Part shown: piece by piece, positions 1 to 8,961 of the stretch
Numbering within the stretch: position 1 is the first letter of the stretch
Layout of the letters: every line of letters begins with the position of its first letter
Assembly (NCBI GenBank): GCA_004762155.1
Contig: SIHP01000010.1
Coordinates: 124,001 to 188,000, forward strand
Source of the DNA: Flavobacteriaceae bacterium
GTDB taxonomy: Bacteria > Bacteroidota > Bacteroidia > Flavobacteriales > Flavobacteriaceae
Length of the DNA: 64,000 nt
Direction: 5' to 3'
Program-made: the position numbers and the translations under genes
Notes under the pieces: generated by a model
What the model was told of the DNA's origin: nothing
Seen by the model: only the letters and a program-made list of their open reading frames with translations
The model's database searches: none

Positions 1-357
1 GTTAAAAACCTAAAAAAAGAGGTTGATAATAAAAACTTAATTCGTGAATATCAATCTATAATAATTCAAATAGAAAACCAAACAATTACAGAAAAAAGAT
101 TGGATAGTACAAAAAGAGAGATAGATTCTAAGAACTCTGATTTTGAATTAAAACTTGTAAAAAACTACCCTATTTTAACTAAATCAGAACGTGAAATATG
201 TTTGTTAATAAACTTAAACCTTAGTTTAAAAGAAATTATGAACATTAGAAATGTTACATTACCTTCTATAAAATCAGCCCGATACAGAATAAGAAAAAAA
301 CTAGAAGTTCCTAAAGGAACAGAACTAGAATTTTTTATCCAAAACTTATTTAATTAG
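1..357 (+). CDS. C-terminal part of LuxR-type (TPR-HTH) regulator, 5' truncated by window edge
   Basis: The reading frame is open from base 1 to the TAA at 355-357, so this is the end of a longer protein and not a short gene with a TTG start at 100. The first half is charged and helical, as in a coiled linker. The last 65 residues carry a helix-turn-helix of the LuxR/GerE kind: LTKSEREICLLINLNLSLK, then EIMNIRNVTLPSIKSARYR, then RKKL. This C-terminal HTH is typical of Bacteroidota proteins with N-terminal TPR repeats and a membrane helix that act as transcription regulators. The sensory part lies outside the window, so its signal and targets cannot be seen. Confidence 0.75.
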   Translation, partial: VKNLKKEVDNKNLIREYQSIIIQIENQTITEKRLDSTKREIDSKNSDFELKLVKNYPILTKSEREICLLINLNLSLKEIMNIRNVTLPSIKSARYRIRKKLEVPKGTELEFFIQNLFN

Positions 358-485
358 TACAAATTATTAAAAACTTTATTAATTTAGCTAGAAATTGCAA
401 AAACTATCTTTTAAAAATTTACGAATAAATCAATTCTCTTTTTAAGTTGATATGTTTTTGTTTTCGTTAATTAAAAAAATATAAA

Positions 486-1160
486 ATGAAAAAAAACATT
501 ACATTCAATCAAATTGCTATTTTATTATTAAGTCTTACGTTATTTATTAGCTGTGGCAGTAATGAGGAAGATCCATTAGATAATGATACTTATTTATGGT
601 ACTTCTCTGGAAAACTAAATGGAGAACCATTTATATATGGTCAAAAAAACGATATTTCTAATCAAACATATTTTGTTGCTACAAGTAATACCTTACCTAG
701 TACTTGTGCTTATTCTAGTGAAAATGGCTTTTCATTTAACTCTGGTATTTATCCTAATTTTGATGAATCTTTACCAACTATGGACATAGAATTTAATAGA
801 ATGCACCTTTGTTCTAGTGATTTATCAACTATAGAAGTTTTTAATAACTTATTTCCTGTTAAAGAATATGAATTTTCAATAAATGATGATGATAAAGATG
901 CTAATGCTGGTAAAGTAGGTATGTATTATAGTCCCAGTGCTGATTCTTATGATTACTATACTACATATTACGACAATACATCAGAAAACTATTTTGAAAT
1001 TACAAAAAGCACTGAAAATAACATCTATTTTGGAACCGAAATTTATTCTGCTGGTCAAACTATAGAAGGTAATTTCTCTATAAAACTATACAATGTAAAT
1101 GATCCAACTGATTTTGTTGAGATTACAGATGGTAAATTTAAAATGGAGTTTAACAACTAA
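486..1160 (+). CDS. hypothetical lipoprotein
   Basis: A protein of 224 residues with a lipoprotein signal: a hydrophobic stretch ending in LFISC (Cys about residue 23), followed by GSNEEDP. That acidic stretch fits export to the outer membrane surface in Bacteroidota. The mature part is acidic and rich in aromatic residues and beta strands, with no domain I recognise. A strong hairpin terminator lies 10 bases after the stop, so it is probably the last or only gene of its transcript. It may belong functionally with the regulator upstream, but nothing shows this. Confidence 0.7.
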   Translation: MKKNITFNQIAILLLSLTLFISCGSNEEDPLDNDTYLWYFSGKLNGEPFIYGQKNDISNQTYFVATSNTLPSTCAYSSENGFSFNSGIYPNFDESLPTMDIEFNRMHLCSSDLSTIEVFNNLFPVKEYEFSINDDDKDANAGKVGMYYSPSADSYDYYTTYYDNTSENYFEITKSTENNIYFGTEIYSAGQTIEGNFSIKLYNVNDPTDFVEITDGKFKMEFNN

Positions 1161-1170
1161 AAATAAAAAA

Positions 1171-1199
1171 GCTAAAAGATATTCTTTTAGCTTTTTTTT
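1171..1199 (+). terminator. Rho-independent terminator after lipoprotein gene
   Basis: Perfect 9-bp inverted repeat GCTAAAAGA (1171-1179) / TCTTTTAGC (1183-1191) followed by eight T, ten bases after the stop codon of the plus-strand lipoprotein gene. Confidence 0.85.
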
Positions 1200-1370
1200 G
1201 CTTTAGTATTAAAAACCGTTGCTAATTCATTAACTATAAGTGTTTTATTTTTCTCTTAAAAATATAAAGCTATCTTGAGAAGGAAACTAGATTAAAATTT
1301 TAATCTTTAACTTTCATTAGCTATAAGTAAACTAATCAATTATTAAAATCATAAAATAATTAACCCAAAA

Positions 1371-2450
1371 ATGTCTGAATTATTAAAAGCTTTTGACTCT
1401 TATAATGAATTTGAACGTAGCTCATATTTTACATTACTATTCAATACTTTGTCGTCTTCTATTTCTTTAGAAGTACCATTGGAAGAATCAAAAGAAAACA
1501 TAAATAAAGTATTAAAGTTAATTAATCCATCTGAAAATGATTATGAATTAGTTTTTAAAAATTGGAATACTGAAGATGCTAGTAATGCTGACTTCCAGCA
1601 AGATTTCCCATATCAATTACTATATAAAAGCATCAAAAAAAAATCTATAATATGGATTTCTCTAGAAGATGATACTTTAGCTATAAACTTTTTATATGAT
1701 TGTAAAGATGCATCTCTAGAAGATTGGATAATTGAAATGAATCATAAATTAAGAAATAGTTTTGGATTATCTAGAACACCTATATTTAAAGTTCTAACAA
1801 AAAATCATTCAAGTTTTCAGACAGAAGATGTTAGAACAGAAAAAACAGAAATGAATCTGAGGGAAAATTATAATGATGATTTTATTGAAGTTAGTAATAA
1901 AATAGAAAACTCAATTTTTACTAAAGAATCTGGTTTGATTTTACTTTATGGTAGTCCAGGAACAGGAAAAACAACCTATATTAAAAGCTTAATAACCAAA
2001 TACCATCAAAAATGTAATTTTATTTTTATACAAAATGAGTTTGTTAACAATCTTTTAGATCCTGATTTTATTTCTTTTCTTTTAAAACAACGAAATTCAA
2101 TTTTAATAATTGAAGATGCTGAAAAAGTAATAACTTCAAGAGAAAATTTAAAAGAAGAATCAGTAGTATCCACAATTCTACAACTTACTGATGGTTTATT
2201 TAGTGATTATTTAAATATAAAAATTATATGTACATTTAATACTAGTTTATCTAAAATAGACACTGCTTTACTAAGAAAAGGAAGAATGATCTCTATGTAT
2301 GAATTTAAGACTCTTAGTATTGAAAAGACAAATAATGTATTACAAAAACTTGGTGCTAATAATTCAAATGAAAAATTAACTCTTTCTGATATTTATAATA
2401 ATGACAATAAATCTTATTCAAATATTAAAAAAGGTAAAATTGGATTTTAA
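1371..2450 (+). CDS. AAA+ ATPase family protein
   Basis: A protein of 359 residues. The C-terminal half is an AAA+ ATPase core: Walker A GSPGTGKTT at about residues 194-202, Walker B SILIIEDAEKV near 246-256, then a sensor-1-like IICTFNTS. A late arginine in LRKGRM fits the second region of homology. The N-terminal 180 residues resemble no domain I can name and probably recognise the substrate. No signal peptide or membrane segment is visible, so it should be cytoplasmic. It stands alone, with more than 200 bases on either side, and a link with the alginate genes downstream is not indicated. Some proteins of this type act as unfoldases or assembly factors; the partner here is unknown. Confidence 0.75.
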   Translation: MSELLKAFDSYNEFERSSYFTLLFNTLSSSISLEVPLEESKENINKVLKLINPSENDYELVFKNWNTEDASNADFQQDFPYQLLYKSIKKKSIIWISLEDDTLAINFLYDCKDASLEDWIIEMNHKLRNSFGLSRTPIFKVLTKNHSSFQTEDVRTEKTEMNLRENYNDDFIEVSNKIENSIFTKESGLILLYGSPGTGKTTYIKSLITKYHQKCNFIFIQNEFVNNLLDPDFISFLLKQRNSILIIEDAEKVITSRENLKEESVVSTILQLTDGLFSDYLNIKIICTFNTSLSKIDTALLRKGRMISMYEFKTLSIEKTNNVLQKLGANNSNEKLTLSDIYNNDNKSYSNIKKGKIGF

Positions 2451-2864
2451 GCCACAAATATCATATAATACAAATCACTTACAAACCTCTGTTTTTTAAT
2501 TTTAAAAAACTCGTTTAAATTAAAACACTTTTATCAATTTAGCATATTAAAAAACATTTTAAGCTAGCTCTTTAACTTTAAAATTACAGCCACAATTTAG
2601 TGTTTTAACAAAAAAATGTAATAAAAACACTAACTAAATGTCTTTAGTTGTAAAACTACTACTTAAAACAAGGTCTTGTAACCCAAAAAACAATAGCTTT
2701 ATTTATTATAAATTACAAAAAAACAACATTTAATGTTAAAAAAAATAAGATATAACATTATTTAATTGATTTAACAGAGTTTAACCTTGTAAATATAATT
2801 ATATACTCTCTTTTTGTTAATTTTGATATTCAAACAAATAACCTACCCTATAACCTTAATTAAT
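2451..2864. other. intergenic, no gene seen
   Basis: Very AT-rich stretch between the AAA+ ATPase and the PL6 lyase. It must hold the promoter of the lyase, but no clear TTTG / TAnnTTTG pair and no copy of the operators used by the alginate locus further along was found. Confidence 0.5.
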
Positions 2865-5249
2865 ATGAATATTAAAAAAATTATTTTTTTTTCATTTTTA
2901 ATGTTTCAAACTCTTATGTTTTCTCAAAAAACAAATGTAAGTGTAGCAAATATTAAAGAATACAATGCAGCTATAAAAGCAGCAATACCAGGTACTACTA
3001 TTATTCTTAAAAACGGAATGTGGAAAGATGTGCATTTGAAAGCTTATGGAAAAGGCACAAAAGAAAATCCTATTGTTGTAAAAGCAGAAACTCCAGGACA
3101 AGTTATTATAGGTGGAGACTCTAGATTACAAATTTATGGAACTCATATTGTAATTCAAGGCCTGTGGTTTAAAGATGGAAATCCAAATTCTAAATCTATC
3201 GTTTCTTTTAAGAAAAACTCAGAAGAACTGGCAAATCACTGTAGATTTACACACAATACTATTTCTTATTACAATCCAGAAGATAAAAGCTTTAAATCAC
3301 ACTGGATTGATTTATGGGGAAAAAATAATCGTATAGATCATAATAATTTTACAGGTAAAACAAACGATGGAACTACTTTAGTGGTTTGGTTAAAAGGTGA
3401 TAAAAGTGATGAAAACAATCATTTAATAGATTCTAATTATTTTGGTCCAAGACCAGAACTTGGTAAAAACGGAGGAGAAACTATTAGAATTGGTACTAGT
3501 GCAAATTCTATGAAATCATCAAGAACAATTGTAGAAAAAAATACTTTTAAAAACTGCGATGGAGAAATTGAAATTATTTCTAACAAATCTTGTAATAATA
3601 TTTATAGAGATAACTTATTCTTATCAAGTAAAGGAGCATTAACGTTAAGACATGGTAATAATGCTTTAGTAGAAAAGAATGTTTTTATTGGTAATAATGT
3701 TTCTAAAACAGGAGGTATTAGAGTTATTAATGAAGGACATATTATTAGAAACAACCTATTGGTTGGTTTAAATGGTAAAGGTAACAGAGCTCCAATTGTA
3801 GTAATGAATGGAGTACCTAATTCTCCGTTAAATAGATACCATCAAGTAAAGAATGTTAGTATTCAAAATAACACACTAATTAATTGTGGTACTATAGAAT
3901 TTGCAGCTGATAAAGATGATGAAAAAACCTTACCTCCAATAAACACTTTGTTTGCTAACAATTTAATTACCAACACTAATGGAGCAAAAATTTCTAATGC
4001 TTCAGATGATATTAGTGGAATTACTTTTAAAAACAATATTGCAGAAACTTCTGCTTTAGTTAATGAGGCTTTATTTACAAAACAAGTTATCGATTGGAAA
4101 TTATTAAGAGCCATTCCTGTTCCAACAACTAATAATCCAAATTTAATTTCTGATTTTAGTAATGATACAACTCCTAAAACAGATATTGTTGGTGCAAACA
4201 GGGATTCTTTTGTTGTTGGTGCTTTTAATTTAGAAAGCTCAAAATACCCTAAAGCTTTAACTGTTAAATCTGGTCCATATTGGAAACCAAAAATAGTAGC
4301 TCCAAAAGTAGTAGTAAAGCCAAAATCTGTAAAAGTGGCTCCAGGTATTGGAACTTTAGCTAAAGCCATTAAAAAAGCTACTGAAAAAACTACTTTTATT
4401 TTAGAAGACGGTATTTATCTTGTTGAAAAAGAGCAAAAAATTAATGGAAACATTACAATAGTTGGTAGTAAAAACACAACTCTTCAATCCAATGAAGATT
4501 TAGAAAAACCATTTAAATCTTTTTTCAAAATAAACGAAAAGGCTACTTTAAATCTTAAAAACTTAAACTTTGAAGGAAAAATAAATAATATTAAATATGC
4601 CGTTATCTCTCCTTCAAAAAACGAGTCTGGTCTTTATAATTTATTTATAAATAATTGCTCTTTTAGTAATTTTAAAGATAAAAAAGGTAGTATTATTAAA
4701 GCGTATACCAATACAACAGCAGACACTATTAGCATTAAAGATTCTAAATTTACCAATAGTTTTAGAGCTATAAACTTTCATTCAAAAGAAAACGGAATTG
4801 GTTCTTTAAATGCCAAAAATATTTTAATAGAAAATACGATATTTAAAAACATTACAGAATATGCTGTTCAATATATAAAAGCTGGAGCCTTTTTAAATCC
4901 AACTTTGGGTAATTTAAAAATTTCTAACTGTATTTTCTCTAAAGTAGCCAACAAAGAAAAAGGCAAAATAATTAATGTAAAAGATGTTGCCTCTTCGGAA
5001 ATTAAGAATTGTGTTTTTGAAAACAGTTATAATATAGTTAAACCGGTTAGTTTAACAGGATTTGGTAGCAGTATCAATAATTGCCTTGTAAATGTTTGTG
5101 GAGCTATAAAAACAACTAAAGGAGCTATTCAAAAGAATATATTATATAAAAACCCTAAATGGGAGGATAAGAAGAACTTTATTCCAAGTAAAAAATCTCC
5201 ATTATTAAAAACTAATAACAAAATAGCAACTATTGGTTTAACAATGTAA
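2865..5249 (+). CDS. PL6 family alginate lyase (chondroitinase-B fold), two-domain
   Basis: Poly(mannuronate/guluronate) lyase of 794 residues, secreted or periplasmic. I start at the ATG at 2865, which directly precedes a signal peptide (MNIKKIIFFSFLMFQTLMFS). An upstream in-frame TTG at 2814 would add 17 residues before it. The N-terminal half is a parallel beta-helix with the PL6 active site: the lysine of EIEIISNKS (K241) and the arginine of TLRHGNN (R262) are 21 residues apart, matching the base/acid pair Lys220/Arg241 of AlyGC. The C-terminal half from about residue 500 is a second beta-helix, as in AlyGC-type enzymes. A paralogue lies at 22694-25024. This copy stands alone on the opposite strand from the main alginate operons. 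Confidence 0.9.
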   Translation: MNIKKIIFFSFLMFQTLMFSQKTNVSVANIKEYNAAIKAAIPGTTIILKNGMWKDVHLKAYGKGTKENPIVVKAETPGQVIIGGDSRLQIYGTHIVIQGLWFKDGNPNSKSIVSFKKNSEELANHCRFTHNTISYYNPEDKSFKSHWIDLWGKNNRIDHNNFTGKTNDGTTLVVWLKGDKSDENNHLIDSNYFGPRPELGKNGGETIRIGTSANSMKSSRTIVEKNTFKNCDGEIEIISNKSCNNIYRDNLFLSSKGALTLRHGNNALVEKNVFIGNNVSKTGGIRVINEGHIIRNNLLVGLNGKGNRAPIVVMNGVPNSPLNRYHQVKNVSIQNNTLINCGTIEFAADKDDEKTLPPINTLFANNLITNTNGAKISNASDDISGITFKNNIAETSALVNEALFTKQVIDWKLLRAIPVPTTNNPNLISDFSNDTTPKTDIVGANRDSFVVGAFNLESSKYPKALTVKSGPYWKPKIVAPKVVVKPKSVKVAPGIGTLAKAIKKATEKTTFILEDGIYLVEKEQKINGNITIVGSKNTTLQSNEDLEKPFKSFFKINEKATLNLKNLNFEGKINNIKYAVISPSKNESGLYNLFINNCSFSNFKDKKGSIIKAYTNTTADTISIKDSKFTNSFRAINFHSKENGIGSLNAKNILIENTIFKNITEYAVQYIKAGAFLNPTLGNLKISNCIFSKVANKEKGKIINVKDVASSEIKNCVFENSYNIVKPVSLTGFGSSINNCLVNVCGAIKTTKGAIQKNILYKNPKWEDKKNFIPSKKSPLLKTNNKIATIGLTM

Positions 5250-5273
5250 CTTTAATTAAATACTAGTAATATT

Positions 5274-5307
5274 AAATCTCAAGTTAAATCTGTTCTTGAG
5301 ATTTTTT
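5274..5307 (+). terminator. Rho-independent terminator after PL6 lyase
   Basis: Perfect 10-bp stem AAATCTCAAG (5274-5283) / CTTGAGATTT (5295-5304) with an 11-nt loop and a T run, 24 bases after the lyase stop. Confidence 0.85.
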
Positions 5308-5344
5308 ATTTTACAGAAATTATCTAAAAAAATAAAATCATCTA

Positions 5345-5392
5345 CATAAAAAAACCAGAATTTGAAATGAATCAAATTCTGGTTTATATTTT
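5345..5392 (-). terminator. terminator of the kdgK-eda-LacI operon, probably bidirectional
   Basis: Perfect 14-bp stem AAACCAGAATTTGA (5352-5365) / TCAAATTCTGGTTT (5372-5385). The A run at 5347-5354 gives a T run on the minus strand and the T-rich right flank serves the plus strand. It sits about 30 bases beyond the stop of the short LacI gene. Confidence 0.8.
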
Positions 5393-5419
5393 TTGTTTAC
5401 TTGACAAAACTTACTGTTC

Positions 5420-5953
5420 TTATTTTATTTTGAGTAATAATTCTTTAAGAACGGCATGCGATTTTTGTTTTATTTGCTCTTTATTAAGATTTTCTTTAGA
5501 TGTATTTTCATAAGGTATAGCAATAAAATTATTCGGAGCTAATGTTTTAAACATCAATTCTTTAAATTCAGTATTAGAAAGTATTAAAATACCATCTACA
5601 CTTCCATCATTTACCAAATTAATACATTCCTTTTCTTTATCTATATCATTAAAAGACTGTAAAACTAAAACTCTATAGCCAATAGTGAAAGCTTTCTTTT
5701 GAATTTCACAAATAAATCGTCCAAAATAATCATCTGTGATTTTTGGTACAATTACAGCAATTACTTTTGTTTTTCTATTTCTTAAAGCCCTAGCAGAATT
5801 ATTAGGCACATAATTATTGCTTTCTGCTATTTTTTGAATTTTAGAACGTGTAGTTTCATTAATATCATGTCTATTATTCAAAGCCTTCGATACCGTAGAT
5901 ATTGAATATCCAGAGATATGTGAAATTTGTTTTAAAGTAACACTAGTAAACAT
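5420..5953 (-). CDS. truncated LacI-family protein (HTH plus half of the effector domain)
   Basis: Only 177 residues, about half the usual 330-345 of LacI proteins. Residues 5-60 are a canonical LacI HTH and hinge (VTLKQISHISGYSISTVSKA, later NNSARALRNRKT). The first part of the periplasmic-binding-like domain follows (VIAVIVPKITDDYFGRFIC, then DGILILSNTEF). The sequence then jumps at about residue 150 to a tail, SHAVLKELLLKIK, that resembles the extreme C-terminus of LacI proteins. This suggests an in-frame internal deletion, not a frameshift. It starts 5 bases after the eda stop and ends before a terminator, so it is the last gene of the kdgK-eda operon. It may bind DNA without responding to an effector, or may be decaying. 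Confidence 0.75.
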   Translation of the reverse strand: MFTSVTLKQISHISGYSISTVSKALNNRHDINETTRSKIQKIAESNNYVPNNSARALRNRKTKVIAVIVPKITDDYFGRFICEIQKKAFTIGYRVLVLQSFNDIDKEKECINLVNDGSVDGILILSNTEFKELMFKTLAPNNFIAIPYENTSKENLNKEQIKQKSHAVLKELLLKIK

Positions 5954-5958
5954 TTAAA

Positions 5959-6627
5959 TTATTTTTTAAGGTTACTAATAATCTCTAAAGACGATTTAAT
6001 TAAAGAAGTAATTTTTGCATAATCAAAATTACCTTCAGCGTCTTTAACCATTAATTTAGATCCCATTCCAACACAAGTTACACCTGCATTAAACCAAGAT
6101 GATAAACTTTCTTCAGTTGGAGAAACTCCACCAGTAGGCATTATACTTGTCCACTTACATGGTCCTTTAATTGCTTTTACAAAATCAGGTCCGTAAATTC
6201 CACCTGGGAATAATTTAACAACTTCACAACCTAATTCTTCAGCTCTTGCGATTTCTGTTAAAGATCCACAACCTGGAGACCAAGCTACTTTTCTTCTATT
6301 ACAAACAATAGCTATATCTTCTCTTAAAACTGGAGTTACAATAAAGTTTGCTCCTAAAGACATATATAATGAAGCTGCTGCTGCATCAGTTACAGAACCA
6401 ACACCCATAATCATCCCTGGTAATTCAGCAATAGCATACTTAGTAAGTTCAGCAAAAATTTCTTGAGCGAAATCTCCTCTTGCTGTAAATTCTAATAATC
6501 TTGCTCCACCATCGTAACAAGCTTTTAAAAGTTTTTTACTAATTTCAATATCACTATTGAAAAACAATGGAACTAAACCAGTTTGTTCCATTACACTAGC
6601 TACTTCAATTCTTGAAAACTGTGCCAT
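5959..6627 (-). CDS. eda: KDPG / KHG aldolase
   Basis: 2-dehydro-3-deoxy-phosphogluconate aldolase, 222 residues, cytoplasmic. It splits KDPG into pyruvate and glyceraldehyde-3-phosphate, the last step of the Entner-Doudoroff route taken by alginate monomers. Family marks are LEFTARGDF (catalytic Glu region), MGVGSVTDA, WSPGCGSLTEI, the Schiff-base lysine in EVVKLFPGG, and IMPTGGVSPTEES. Length is normal for the family. It lies 102 bases downstream of kdgK and 5 bases upstream of the short LacI gene, all on the minus strand, so the three should form one transcript. Confidence 0.93.
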   Translation of the reverse strand: MAQFSRIEVASVMEQTGLVPLFFNSDIEISKKLLKACYDGGARLLEFTARGDFAQEIFAELTKYAIAELPGMIMGVGSVTDAAAASLYMSLGANFIVTPVLREDIAIVCNRRKVAWSPGCGSLTEIARAEELGCEVVKLFPGGIYGPDFVKAIKGPCKWTSIMPTGGVSPTEESLSSWFNAGVTCVGMGSKLMVKDAEGNFDYAKITSLIKSSLEIISNLKK

Positions 6628-6664
6628 ATTTTTATATTCTTTTGTTGTTGATAAAATTGAGTTC

Positions 6665-6690
6665 TTGATATACTAGTAATGGTATATCAA
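6665..6690 (-). promoter_or_regulatory. hairpin between kdgK and eda
   Basis: Inverted repeat TTGATATAC (6665-6673) / GTATATCAA (6682-6690) with an 8-nt loop, inside the 102-base kdgK-eda gap. No strong T run follows on the minus strand, so it is more likely an mRNA processing or stability element than a full terminator. Confidence 0.45.
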
Positions 6691-6729
6691 AAACCCAATT
6701 AAATTCAAATAATTATAATTAATTTTTTA

Positions 6730-7770
6730 TTAACGAGCTACTCTACCAGAAGCATCTCCGCCCATTAATTTTTCTACTTCAGATACTGTAGCTAAGTTAG
6801 CATCTCCTTTAATAGTATGCTTTAAACAAGAAGCTGCAACAGCAAAATCTAATGCATTTTGGTCATCTTCAGGGTATTTTAACAATCCATAGATTAAACC
6901 TCCCATAAATGAATCTCCTCCACCTACTCTATCTACGATATCAGTAATTTGGTATTGGCGAGTTTCAAACATATTTTTCCCATCATATAATACTCCTGCC
7001 CATGTGTTATGAGAAGCAGAAATAGATCCTCTTAAAGTAGTTATTACTTTTTTAGCTTTTGGAAATTTCTCCATCATTTGTTTACAAACTGATAAAAAAG
7101 CTTCAGCTTTAACATCATGACCATGTTTATGTACATCTAATCCTTCTGGGTGAATTCCAAAGTGCTTTTCAGCATCTTCTTCATTTCCTAAAATAATATC
7201 ACAATATGAAGTTAATTCAGTCATGATAGCTTCTCTATCACCACCATAAGTCCATAATTTTGCTCTATAATTTAAATCTGTAGAAATTGTAATTCCTTTA
7301 GCACTTGCAGCTTTTACAGCTTCTAAACAAACATCAGCAGCTCCTTGAGAAATTGCTGGAGTTATACCTGTCCAGTGAAACCATTCAACACCGTCAAAAA
7401 CAGCATCCCAATCAATCATACCAGATTCAATCTCTGCAATTGCAGAATGTGCTCTATCATAAACAACTTTACTTCCTCTAGATACAGCTCCTGTTTCTAA
7501 GAAATAAATACCTAAACGATCTCCTCCGTATACGATTTTATCAACACCAACTCCTCTTTTACGCATTTCCATCATTGCACATTCTCCAATATCATTCTTT
7601 GGTAAACGTGTTACAAAATCAACATCAACACCATAGTTTGCTAATGATACTGCTACGTTAGATTCTCCACCACCATAAACAACATCAAAATTGTTAGCTT
7701 GTGAAAATCTTAAAAATCCTTGAGGCGCTAGCCTTAACATAATCTCTCCGAAAGTTACTACTTTACTCAT
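6730..7770 (-). CDS. kdgK: 2-keto-3-deoxygluconate kinase (PfkB family)
   Basis: Cytoplasmic kinase of 346 residues that phosphorylates KDG to KDPG. PfkB features are present: the N-terminal GGGESNVAVSLANYG, a middle segment ILGNEEDAEKHFG, and the C-terminal signature DRVGGGDSFMGGLIYG with the catalytic Asp in GGGDSF. It is the first gene of a minus-strand operon with eda and the short LacI gene. A perfect 18-bp LacI operator lies 30 bases upstream of its start and a second one near the divergent lacI promoter, so it is probably repressed by the LacI protein at 7922-8950 until sugar acid is present. The function fits the neighbouring alginate lyases. Confidence 0.92.
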   Translation of the reverse strand: MSKVVTFGEIMLRLAPQGFLRFSQANNFDVVYGGGESNVAVSLANYGVDVDFVTRLPKNDIGECAMMEMRKRGVGVDKIVYGGDRLGIYFLETGAVSRGSKVVYDRAHSAIAEIESGMIDWDAVFDGVEWFHWTGITPAISQGAADVCLEAVKAASAKGITISTDLNYRAKLWTYGGDREAIMTELTSYCDIILGNEEDAEKHFGIHPEGLDVHKHGHDVKAEAFLSVCKQMMEKFPKAKKVITTLRGSISASHNTWAGVLYDGKNMFETRQYQITDIVDRVGGGDSFMGGLIYGLLKYPEDDQNALDFAVAASCLKHTIKGDANLATVSEVEKLMGGDASGRVAR

Positions 7771-7800
7771 TTTTTGTACTAATTTTTTTATCCATTAATT

Positions 7801-7818
7801 TGCTTAAACGTTTAAGCA
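7801..7818. promoter_or_regulatory. LacI-type operator O1 (kdgK side)
   Basis: Perfect 18-bp palindrome TGCTTAAACGTTTAAGCA with the central CG step typical of LacI-family operators, 30 bases upstream of the kdgK start. Its centre is 88 bp from the centre of the second site, about eight helical turns, which would allow looping. Confidence 0.85.
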
Positions 7819-7859
7819 GTTTTTTAAAAATAAATCAAAACCTAATTGTTCATTAAAAT

Positions 7860-7890
7860 TTTGATTATAAAAACGAAGGCATTACATTTG
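7860..7890 (+). promoter_or_regulatory. promoter of the LacI regulator gene
   Basis: Bacteroidota-type promoter: -33 TTTG at 7860-7863, 19-base spacer, -7 TACATTTG at 7883-7890. The operator at 7887-7908 overlaps the -7 box, which implies autorepression. Confidence 0.75.
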
Positions 7891-7908
7891 CTTAATCGTT
7901 TAAGCAAA
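7887..7908. promoter_or_regulatory. LacI-type operator O2 (lacI side)
   Basis: Two 9-bp arms TTTGCTTAA (7887-7895) and TTAAGCAAA (7900-7908) around TCGT. Same core as O1. It overlaps the -7 box and ends 13 bases before the TTG start of the regulator. Confidence 0.85.
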
Positions 7909-7921
7909 TATATATAAAAAT

Positions 7922-8950
7922 TTGGCAAAAAAAAGAAAAACTACTATAAAAGATATTGCAAATGTTTTAAACATTTCTCCTGCTGCTGTTTCTAAGGCAT
8001 TAAATAATGATTCTAGAATTAGTGATAAAACTAAGAAAGCTGTAAAGCAAGTCGCAATTAATCTTAATTATCAACCCAATCATCTAGCAAGTGCATTAAG
8101 AAGCGGTAAAAGTAACTTAGTTGGAGTTGTTGTTCCTAGAACTAACAGTAATTTTTTCTCTTCTGTAATTCAAAATATTGAAGAAGTTTTAAATAAAGAA
8201 GGTTACAATATTATTATTACACAATCTAATGAGTCTTATGAAAAGGAATGTAGGAATATTGATACATTATTATTCACTCAAGTTGATGGTATAATTGCTT
8301 CCATGGCAAATGAAACAATAAATTTGGAATATTATGAAAAGGTAAAAGCTAAAGGTATTCCATTGATTTTATTTGATCGTGGAGAAAATGACTTAAATGT
8401 TGATTATATAGGTATTGATGATTACACTAGTAGCCATACTATTGTAGAACATCTTGTTTCTCAAGGCTGTAAAAGAATTGCTCATATTGGTGGATTTAAA
8501 CACACTCGAATATTTAACAATAGAATTCGTGGTTATATTGATGCACTTAAAAAACATAATTTACCCTTAGATGAAGAATTACTTATAGAATGTGATTTAT
8601 CAAAAGAAGATGGTAGTAAAAAAATGGAGCAGCTTTTAGCTCTAGAAAATAGACCAGATGCTGTATATGTTGCTGGTGATTATGCTGCGCTTGGTGCGTT
8701 ACAAGTATTGAACGGTAGAAATATTAAAATCCCACAAGAAATCGCTTTGGTTGGTTTTGGTAACGAACCTTTTACGGCAATGGTTACTCCTTCTATTACA
8801 AGTGTTGAACAACATAGTGCTGAAATAGGTAAGAGAGCTGCTTTAACTTTCTTAGAGCATACAAAGAAAGAAACCATCACTCAAACCTTAAATAAGCAAA
8901 TTTTAGATGCCAAATTAATTATTAGAGATTCTTCTGATAAAAATAACTAA
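7922..8950 (+). CDS. LacI-family transcriptional regulator of the KDG operon
   Basis: Full-length LacI protein of 342 residues. Residues 8-60 form the HTH (TIKDIANVLNISPAAVSKAL) and hinge (HLASALRSGKSN). The rest is a periplasmic-binding-like effector domain (GVVVPRTNSNFFSSV, DGIIASMANETIN, LVGFGNEPF) with the usual C-terminal pattern ITSVEQHSAEIGKRAA. I accept the TTG start at 7922: the frame is closed by a TAA at 7901, there is no ATG in between, and MAKKRKTTIKDIA is where such proteins begin. Divergent from kdgK with two operators between them, so it probably represses both itself and kdgK-eda. The effector is probably KDG, KDPG or a related sugar acid (inference). Confidence 0.9.
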   Translation: MAKKRKTTIKDIANVLNISPAAVSKALNNDSRISDKTKKAVKQVAINLNYQPNHLASALRSGKSNLVGVVVPRTNSNFFSSVIQNIEEVLNKEGYNIIITQSNESYEKECRNIDTLLFTQVDGIIASMANETINLEYYEKVKAKGIPLILFDRGENDLNVDYIGIDDYTSSHTIVEHLVSQGCKRIAHIGGFKHTRIFNNRIRGYIDALKKHNLPLDEELLIECDLSKEDGSKKMEQLLALENRPDAVYVAGDYAALGALQVLNGRNIKIPQEIALVGFGNEPFTAMVTPSITSVEQHSAEIGKRAALTFLEHTKKETITQTLNKQILDAKLIIRDSSDKNN

Positions 8951-8961
8951 TTTATTTTTTA

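Noticed and set aside
2814..2864. TTG start at 2814 for the plus-strand PL6
   Set aside because: It would place 17 residues before a good signal peptide that starts at the ATG at 2865.
3863..4369. 168-codon frame opposite the PL6 gene
   Set aside because: Antisense shadow of a clearly coding beta-helix gene; the reversed codons give a hydrophobic chain without motifs.
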